Positions 58,332-64,000 of a stretch of 64,000 nucleotides of DNA are shown one piece after another. Under the pieces are notes generated by a model that was not told the DNA's origin, did not search any database, and was given only the letters and a program-made list of their open reading frames with translations. The DNA is taken from positions 946,672 to 1,010,671 of the forward strand of contig NZ_JAGENB010000002.1 in NCBI RefSeq assembly GCF_019991125.1, read 5' to 3'. This stretch comes from Phyllobacterium calauticae (GTDB taxonomy: Bacteria > Pseudomonadota > Alphaproteobacteria > Rhizobiales > Rhizobiaceae). A program made the position numbers and the translations under genes. The stretch's first letter is position 1, and every line of letters begins with the position of its first letter.

Positions 58332-59127
58332 CGAAACCGCATCGTTGAATCAAATCGGCTTCGCCGGTCAGTTCGTTGATGCCGATGTGGAATACCACGT
58401 GAGGGAATTCCATCAGGCCTGCGTGACCCCGGTCGGCTCTGGATTTGAGAATTTATTTGGCTTTTCCGCGGTGACAAACAACCATTTGAAGCGTGCCGAG
58501 TTTGCCGAAGCAAGATTTTCCCACCTTACCCAGACCATCGAAATCCCGCAGGAAAAGCCCATCTGCAATATCTCGCGTTTCGCGTCGCTGCACCATGGCG
58601 ATGAAGGCATCGAGATTGCGTTTTCATTGATCGGCCGCATATTCAATCAGGCACTGGCAGCCGATCAGCAGAGGCGGCGACCCTATCCTTCCGGTGGAGC
58701 GCTCTATGCGGTAGAGGCAATCTTGATTACCGGCCCTCGGGTTCAGGAAGGGCAGAGGTTGTCAGCCTTCCATTTTCTTCCCGTGTCCAATGCATTCGAA
58801 CAACTGACCGCGCATGTTTCAGCGTCTGATTTTTCCGGCCTGAGCGACGTACCAAATCCGTCTTTCTATGTTCTCTACTGCGTCAACCTGAAAAAATCGA
58901 TCTTCAAATATCGTGCGCGCGGCTACAGGCTCTCACTTCTCGAGGTGGGATCGATGTACCAGAATATGCTGTCTTGCGCCCAATCTGTGGGCGTTTCATC
59001 GCGCGTCCTGTCAGGCTTCCCCGAGCGCCAGATTGCACACATGTGTCATCTGGATGGCCGATTGCTGCTGCCGACTATTGTTCAGGCATTCGGGTTCGAA
59101 AAGAAACAAGATGGTAATCCAGCATAG
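58321..59127 (+). CDS. SagB-type FMN-dependent azoline dehydrogenase (TOMM B protein)
   Basis: A 268-residue nitroreductase-fold enzyme that would oxidise azolines to azoles with FMN. Diagnostic SagB elements are RRPYPSGGALYAVE (residues 119-132), the catalytic Lys-Tyr pair in IFKYRARGYRLSLLEVG (K196, Y197) and the following helix MYQNMLSCAQSVGVSSRVLSGF. ATG 58321 overlaps the end of the previous gene by 11 bases and has GGGGAGAG upstream, indicating translational coupling. With both a Lys-Tyr pair and the FMN-binding Arg present, it should be active, so the final product is expected to carry aromatic azoles rather than only azolines. Confidence 0.9.
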   Translation: MKTDETASLNQIGFAGQFVDADVEYHVREFHQACVTPVGSGFENLFGFSAVTNNHLKRAEFAEARFSHLTQTIEIPQEKPICNISRFASLHHGDEGIEIAFSLIGRIFNQALAADQQRRRPYPSGGALYAVEAILITGPRVQEGQRLSAFHFLPVSNAFEQLTAHVSASDFSGLSDVPNPSFYVLYCVNLKKSIFKYRARGYRLSLLEVGSMYQNMLSCAQSVGVSSRVLSGFPERQIAHMCHLDGRLLLPTIVQAFGFEKKQDGNPA

Positions 59128-60283
59128 ATTTCGACCAGTGATCACAGCGGTACCGCACGTTGCCGTTGAGGCATCGAGCCCGCCACTCATATCGGAACCT
59201 AGCGTTTTTGGAGCGCACGACAGTAGCCGTATACGAGGGCACGGCTTTGGCTACGGACCAGACATACATCTCAAGGCTTTCGGAGAGTATATGGAGCGCT
59301 TTGTTGCGTACCGAAGTATCGGGTCAAGCGGTTATGCCACCATCAATGAATTGAACGTTTCGCTGGAAACGAAGAGTGCATTGAACGCCGCGATAACCGA
59401 GGCGTGTGGCGACGAGCAAACCGGCCAATCCGTTGCCGGGCACAGGTTTGATACTGTTGAGGTTCTTGATCTGAGCTCGGGCGAGACGGTGCGGCTGCCA
59501 CGGATACTGTTTTCCCTTCACACTACGAAGGACCAGCAATTTGTTCCAACCCGCGACACATCCGGATCGGCGCTTCACGTCAACAAGGAGGCAGCGTTCC
59601 AAAATGCCGTCCTTGAATTTGTCGAACGACAAAGTCTGGCCGCGATGTGGGCTTCGAAGCGATGTCAGGCACTGTCCGTGCTGGAGCCCGACAACGTTGC
59701 AGATCGGAGGATCAAAACATTGCTGCAGCGGTTGAGCATGCGGGGAATGCTGCGCTGCTACAACATTTCGTTTCTCAAGGGGGCGCATGTGTTGTTTGTG
59801 GTCTACAAGGCGCGGTCCGAATCCGACTTCGTGCAATTTGCATGCGGCGCTTCAGCAGCGTTTTCGTGGCAAGCCGCGCTTTCAAAAGCACTTACGGAGG
59901 TTTGGCAGACGAGTGTCCTCCTTCCACAGATGAATTTCTTCGATTCCACGGAGTATGGTGGAGGGGAACTCAAGGAATGTTTTCAGAAAGCCAACCGCAG
60001 CGACTATGACCTGGATCTGGAGGTAGCTCCGTTGTTTGGCTTGAATGGCGAAGATGGGTCTCTGGTTGAACTGAGGCAGTCTTTGCTGGACGTCAGCAAG
60101 AGCATGTTTGCCTTCTCACAAAGCCAATACATGGGACTTAACAAACTCACATTCTGTAAATTGTTCTCTCCGGACTTCTTCATTCACATGAATCCGGGGG
60201 CAGGCAACAACAACCAGAACCGTTGGCTTCAAACAATTGCTAGGGATAGGCCCCTGCGGCTGACGTCTATGCCTTTCAGCTAG
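59111..60283 (+). CDS. YcaO cyclodehydratase (TOMM D protein)
   Basis: A 390-residue YcaO enzyme that uses ATP to phosphorylate amide carbonyls while Cys and Ser side chains cyclise. The three ATP/Mg-binding blocks are in order: KAFGEYMERF (E59, E62, R63), NAVLEFVERQ (E169, E172, R173) and ALSKALTEVWQ (E263, Q266). The C-terminus ends RPLRLTSMPFS and has no PxPxP tail, which is common in partnered LAP YcaOs. ATG 59111 overlaps the dehydrogenase by 17 bases; the longer frame upstream is a shadow. Together with the C and B proteins it forms a complete azole synthetase. Confidence 0.93.
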   Translation: MVIQHRFRPVITAVPHVAVEASSPPLISEPSVFGAHDSSRIRGHGFGYGPDIHLKAFGEYMERFVAYRSIGSSGYATINELNVSLETKSALNAAITEACGDEQTGQSVAGHRFDTVEVLDLSSGETVRLPRILFSLHTTKDQQFVPTRDTSGSALHVNKEAAFQNAVLEFVERQSLAAMWASKRCQALSVLEPDNVADRRIKTLLQRLSMRGMLRCYNISFLKGAHVLFVVYKARSESDFVQFACGASAAFSWQAALSKALTEVWQTSVLLPQMNFFDSTEYGGGELKECFQKANRSDYDLDLEVAPLFGLNGEDGSLVELRQSLLDVSKSMFAFSQSQYMGLNKLTFCKLFSPDFFIHMNPGAGNNNQNRWLQTIARDRPLRLTSMPFS

Positions 60284-60479
60284 TGCAAGAACGCTTGGAA
60301 GGTCATGATTCTGGCAGCCCTGCGACTCGCGGGTGCTGCCTGTTGCAGCGACTCTCAAAATCGCTGTGAAGAAAGAGAAATTTAACTTGAATTATTGGTA
60401 GTCCGGCGAAACAATCTTACCATCAGGCCGCAAAGTGCCCCGAAACGCTCCAAACCTTAACAAAATTTGGAGTTCAGGC

Positions 60480-60508
60480 TTGACGCGGAGCAGGGGACAA
60501 AGTATCAG
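60480..60508 (+). promoter_or_regulatory. Candidate promoter of the str operon (rpsL)
   Basis: TTGACG at 60480-60485 within CTTGAC, and TATCAG at 60503-60508, 17-base spacer. It lies 277 bases before rpsL, downstream of the island, so the str operon need not depend on transcription through the island. Bases 60284-60479 hold only a short hairpin (about 60311-60338, GGCAGC/GCTGCC), perhaps the island's terminator without T-run. Confidence 0.5.
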
Positions 60509-60642
60509 CAGCACATCTGAGCCGATGTGAGATTGGCTGTTTCGGAGCGACACGCTCTGGAGTTCATCTCAAACAGGGTTCGTTTTACGATCGAAATGCA
60601 ATTTGCCGCTCGCATGAAGCTCTTAAGGCTTCCTCTGCTTTT

Positions 60643-60682
60643 ATTCGGGCAACCACCCTCGCGGTGGTTTATTTGCCCGAAT
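60643..60682 (+). promoter_or_regulatory. Large hairpin in the rpsL leader
   Basis: ATTCGGGCAA (60643-60652) pairs with TTGCCCGAAT (60673-60682), and inside CCACC pairs with GGTGG over a small loop. It sits in the untranslated leader about 100 bases before rpsL, a plausible target for ribosomal protein feedback or processing. Confidence 0.6.
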
Positions 60683-60784
60683 TCGTGCATGAGCATGGCG
60701 CTGAAACGGCCCTGACGGGCGAAGATACGAGATTTGTGCCGAAGCGCGTGCGCTTTGATACGCATTACAAAGAGGGAAGGTTGA

Positions 60785-61156
60785 ATGCCTACCGTAAACC
60801 AGTTGATCCGCAAGCCGCGCACTGCGCCGGTAAAGCGCAATAAAGTTCCTGCCCTGCAGGAAAACCCGCAGAAGCGCGGCGTTTGCACCCGCGTCTATAC
60901 GACGACCCCGAAGAAGCCGAACTCGGCTCTGCGTAAGGTTGCCAAGGTGCGTTTGACGAATGGCTTCGAAGTTATCGGATACATTCCGGGTGAAGGCCAC
61001 AACCTTCAGGAACACTCTGTCGTGATGATCCGCGGCGGCCGTGTCAAGGATTTGCCGGGCGTTCGTTACCACATCATCCGTGGTGTTCTCGATACGCAGG
61101 GTGTCAAGAACCGTAAGCAGCGCCGTTCCAAGTACGGTGCAAAGCGTCCGAAGTAA
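60785..61156 (+). CDS. rpsL: 30S ribosomal protein S12
   Basis: A 123-residue decoding-centre protein. [13 protein letters not shown] keeps the Lys of the streptomycin-resistance position, and [13 protein letters not shown] keeps the second; no known resistance change is seen. GAGGGAAGGTTG precedes ATG 60785. First gene of the str operon, directly downstream of the azole-peptide island. Confidence 0.98.
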   Translation: MPTVNQLIRKPRTAPVKRNKVPALQENPQKRGVCTRVYTTTPKKPNSALRKVAKVRLTNGFEVIGYIPGEGHNLQEHSVVMIRGGRVKDLPGVRYHIIRGVLDTQGVKNRKQRRSKYGAKRPK

Positions 61157-61216
61157 GATTTTCCGGGACTTTGGCCACCAGGTAGGTCAACCCGATGCAG
61201 ATAAGAGACAAAAAGT

Positions 61217-61687
61217 ATGTCCAGACGCCATAGTGCAGAAAAGCGTGAGATCAACCCGGATCCAAAGTTCGGCGATCTCGTTCTGACGAAGTTCATGAAT
61301 GCAGTCATGCATCATGGCAAGAAGTCGATCGCTGAGCGTATCGTTTACGGTGCGCTTGAGTCGGTTGAAGCCAAGAGCAAGCAGGAGCCGGTTGCCCTGT
61401 TCCATCAGGCCCTCGACAATGTTGCGCCGCACGTTGAAGTGCGCTCGCGCCGTGTTGGTGGTGCAACATACCAGGTTCCGGTCGATGTTCGTCCAGAGCG
61501 TCGTCAGGCTCTTGCCATCCGTTGGCTGATCAATGCTGCTCGCGGTCGCAATGAGACCACGATGATTGATCGCCTGTCCGGCGAACTCCTGGATGCGGCA
61601 AACAACCGTGGCTCGGCTGTGAAGAAGCGTGAAGACACGCATCGCATGGCAGAAGCCAACCGCGCATTCTCGCATTACCGCTGGTAA
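61217..61687 (+). CDS. rpsG: 30S ribosomal protein S7
   Basis: A 156-residue 16S rRNA-binding protein that nucleates the 30S head. Blocks [54 protein letters not shown] and [14 protein letters not shown] are intact. It begins 60 bases after rpsL, with no structure of note in the gap. Confidence 0.98.
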   Translation: MSRRHSAEKREINPDPKFGDLVLTKFMNAVMHHGKKSIAERIVYGALESVEAKSKQEPVALFHQALDNVAPHVEVRSRRVGGATYQVPVDVRPERRQALAIRWLINAARGRNETTMIDRLSGELLDAANNRGSAVKKREDTHRMAEANRAFSHYRW

Positions 61688-61720
61688 TCGTCGAAACCCT
61701 ATTCTTGAAGGCACCATATC

Positions 61721-63808
61721 ATGGCCCGCGAATATAAAATCGAAGACTACCGTAATTTCGGTATTATGGCGCACATCGACGCCGGCAAGACCACGACCAC
61801 CGAGCGTATTCTTTATTACACCGGCAAGTCGCACAAAATCGGTGAAGTCCATGATGGCGCTGCAACCATGGATTGGATGGAGCAGGAGCAGGAGCGTGGC
61901 ATCACGATCACTTCCGCTGCAACCACCACCTACTGGACAGGCCGCGATGGCAAGAAGCGTCGCTTCAACATCATCGACACGCCAGGCCACGTCGACTTCA
62001 CGATTGAAGTCGAGCGCTCGCTGCGCGTTCTCGACGGTGCGATTGCACTGCTCGATGCCAATGCCGGCGTAGAGCCGCAGACGGAAACCGTTTGGCGTCA
62101 GGCTGAGAAGTATCATGTTCCGCGCATGATCTTCGTCAACAAGATGGACAAGACCGGCGCCGATTTCGATCGCTGCGTTGAAATGGTCAAGACCCGTCTT
62201 GGTGCCAAGGCTGTTGTCATGCAGCTGCCGATCGGTGCAGAGACAGAATTCAAGGGCGTCGTCGATCTGATCGAAATGAAGGCTCTGGTCTGGCGCGATG
62301 AGCAGCTGGGTGCGCAGTGGGATGTCGTTGAGATCCCGGCTGATCTGCAAGCCAAGGCTGAAGAATACCGCGAAAAGCTGATCGAAGCCGCCGTCGAAGT
62401 CGATGAAGCTGCGATGGAAGCGTATCTGGAAGGCAACATGCCTGACAATGATGCTCTGCGCGCTCTGATCCGCACCGGCACCTGCCGTGTTGAATTCCAT
62501 CCGGTATTCTGCGGTTCGGCCTTCAAGAACAAGGGCGTACAGCCTCTGCTTGATGGCGTTGTTGAATTCCTGCCTTCGCCGGTTGACGTTCCTTCGATCA
62601 AGGGTATCGACCCGAAGACCGATGGCGAGACAACCCGCAAGTCTTCGGATGAAGAGCCTCTGTCGATGCTCGCATTCAAGATCATGAACGATCCGTTCGT
62701 TGGTTCGCTGACTTTCTGCCGCATCTATTCCGGCAAGCTGACCAAGGGCGTTTCGCTCGACAACACAGTCAAGAACAAGCGCGAACGTATCGGCCGTATG
62801 CTGCAGATGCATTCCAACTCGCGTGAAGACATTGAAGAAGCGTTTGCCGGCGACATCGTTGCTCTGGCAGGCCTGAAAGAAACAACGACAGGTGACACGC
62901 TCTGCGATCCGCTGAAGCCGGTTATCCTGGAACGCATGGAATTCCCCGATCCGGTTATCGAAATCGCGATCGAGCCGAAGACCAAGGCCGACCAGGAAAA
63001 GATGGGCATTGCGCTGAACCGTCTTGCTGCTGAAGATCCTTCATTCCGCGTCAAGTCGGATGAAGAGTCGGGTCAGACAATCATCGCCGGCATGGGCGAA
63101 CTTCATCTCGACATTCTCGTTGACCGTATGCGTCGCGAGTTCAAGGTCGAGGCGAATGTTGGTCAGCCGCAGGTTGCCTACCGCGAATCGATCACACGCA
63201 AGAAGGAACAGGACTACACCCACAAGAAGCAGTCGGGTGGTTCGGGTCAGTTCGCTCGCGTCAAGATCATCTTCGAACCCCACGATGGCGACGATTTCAT
63301 CTTCGAATCGAAGATCGTCGGCGGCTCTGTACCGAAGGAATACATTCCGGGCGTTCAGAAGGGTATTGAAAGCGTCATGGGTGCGGGTCCGCTCGCAGGC
63401 TTCCCGATGCTCGGCGTGAAAGCCACGCTGATCGACGGTGCCTACCATGATGTCGACTCGTCGGTTCTGGCATTCGAAATCGCAGGCCGTGCGGCATTCC
63501 GTGAAGCTGCCCGCGAAGCCGGTGCCCAGCTGCTCGAGCCGATCATGAAGGTCGAAGTTGTAACGCCTGAAGATTATGTCGGTGACGTAATCGGCGATCT
63601 GAATTCACGTCGTGGTCAGATTTCGGGTACCGAAGCCCGTGGCATTGCTACGGTCGTCAATGCAAACGTGCCGCTGGCCAACATGTTTGGTTATGTGAAC
63701 ACGCTGCGTTCGATGAGCCAGGGTCGTGCACAGTACACGATGCAGTTTGATCACTACGAACCTGTTCCGACAGCAGTCGCACAGGAAATTCAGAAGAAGT
63801 TTGCGTAG
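61721..63808 (+). CDS. fusA: Elongation factor G
   Basis: A 695-residue translocation GTPase. G1 is [14 protein letters not shown]3 [10 protein letters not shown]4 NKMDKTGAD; the domain IV tip and the domain V end [22 protein letters not shown] are present. Fusidic-acid positions could not be judged. Thirty-three bases after rpsG. Confidence 0.98.
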   Translation: MAREYKIEDYRNFGIMAHIDAGKTTTTERILYYTGKSHKIGEVHDGAATMDWMEQEQERGITITSAATTTYWTGRDGKKRRFNIIDTPGHVDFTIEVERSLRVLDGAIALLDANAGVEPQTETVWRQAEKYHVPRMIFVNKMDKTGADFDRCVEMVKTRLGAKAVVMQLPIGAETEFKGVVDLIEMKALVWRDEQLGAQWDVVEIPADLQAKAEEYREKLIEAAVEVDEAAMEAYLEGNMPDNDALRALIRTGTCRVEFHPVFCGSAFKNKGVQPLLDGVVEFLPSPVDVPSIKGIDPKTDGETTRKSSDEEPLSMLAFKIMNDPFVGSLTFCRIYSGKLTKGVSLDNTVKNKRERIGRMLQMHSNSREDIEEAFAGDIVALAGLKETTTGDTLCDPLKPVILERMEFPDPVIEIAIEPKTKADQEKMGIALNRLAAEDPSFRVKSDEESGQTIIAGMGELHLDILVDRMRREFKVEANVGQPQVAYRESITRKKEQDYTHKKQSGGSGQFARVKIIFEPHDGDDFIFESKIVGGSVPKEYIPGVQKGIESVMGAGPLAGFPMLGVKATLIDGAYHDVDSSVLAFEIAGRAAFREAAREAGAQLLEPIMKVEVVTPEDYVGDVIGDLNSRRGQISGTEARGIATVVNANVPLANMFGYVNTLRSMSQGRAQYTMQFDHYEPVPTAVAQEIQKKFA

Positions 63809-63873
63809 CCCTAACGGTTGCGCGTGACAGTTGAGTTAAGCCTGAGCAGGCGAACATATAACGGAGAGCTCAG

Positions 63874-64000
63874 ATGGCTAAGAGCAAGTTTGAACGTAAC
63901 AAGCCGCACGTCAACATCGGCACGATTGGTCACGTTGACCATGGCAAGACATCGTTGACGGCAGCGATTACGAAGTATTTCGGTGAATACAAGGCGTACG
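63874..64000 (+). CDS. tuf: Elongation factor Tu, copy 2 (5' part)
   Basis: Only the first 42 codons are in the window. [20 protein letters not shown] with the G1 motif GHVDHGKTS. The 127 available bases are identical to the first copy at 37834-37960, including all third positions, which indicates gene conversion between the two copies. It follows fusA by 65 bases in the usual str operon order. Confidence 0.98.
   Translation, partial: MAKSKFERNKPHVNIGTIGHVDHGKTSLTAAITKYFGEYKAY

Noticed and set aside
60785..61156. Altered S12 or neighbouring ribosomal protein as a dedicated immunity allele
   Set aside because: S12, S7, L11, L1, L10 and L12 all look like ordinary host proteins; the exporter is the only visible self-protection candidate.

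Overview
The window comes from a GC-rich alphaproteobacterium. The suf operon with two cysteine desulfurases, the proteins with Brucella/rhizobium-like sequences (RF2, AnmK, RlmB, the lipoprotein at 2540), the two tuf copies and the secE-nusG-rplKAJL-rpoBC-rpsLG-fusA-tuf order all point to Rhizobiales (Hyphomicrobiales), probably near Brucellaceae or Phyllobacteriaceae. Genus cannot be fixed from sequence alone.

Region 1 (1-12900) is ordinary chromosome. It holds the 3' end of a class A penicillin-binding protein, prfB with its programmed +1 frameshift, a small lipoprotein, a GNAT acetyltransferase, a MazG-like protein behind a LexA-like site, an M23 peptidase, a Bcp peroxiredoxin, a large AsmA-like protein, a 33-bp perfect inverted repeat, tyrS, anmK and an alpha/beta hydrolase. 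Region 2 (13090-21340) is the SUF iron-sulfur operon: a NifS-like desulfurase, sufB, sufC, sufD, sufS, a SufT-like DUF59 protein, two unknown genes and sufA. Region 3 (21420-37600) is mixed: TfoX-like, Nudix, DEAD-box helicase, NAD kinase, tRNA-Thr, Nramp transporter, two methyltransferases (one a fragment), two cytochrome b561 proteins, cupin, a Liv-type binding protein, a lytic-transglycosylase-like lipoprotein, an esterase, a fatty acid hydroxylase, YceI, rlmB, tRNA-Tyr and tRNA-Gly.

Region 4 (37834-64000) is the translation/transcription supercluster: tuf, two tandem ClpP-fold periplasmic proteins, tRNA-Trp, secE, nusG, rplK, rplA, rplJ, rplL, rpoB, rpoC, then rpsL, rpsG, fusA and a second tuf cut by the window end. 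The first tuf carries an unusual 3' scar: its tail is repeated once inverted and once direct.

The main discovery is an accessory island of about 5 kb between rpoC and rpsL (about 55216-60283). It encodes a complete linear azol(in)e-containing peptide (LAP/TOMM) pathway: a divergent ABC exporter, a 70-residue Ser/Gly/Cys-rich precursor, an attenuator hairpin, a putative E1-like cyclodehydratase partner, a SagB-type FMN dehydrogenase and a YcaO cyclodehydratase, the last three with overlapping ends. The exporter-/A/C/B/D layout recalls klebsazolicin- and phazolicin-type clusters. The likely product is a Ser/Cys-heterocyclised, cationic peptide antibiotic. Placement of a potentially ribosome-targeting antibiotic cluster inside the ribosomal protein/RNA polymerase supercluster is striking, but the target is an inference.
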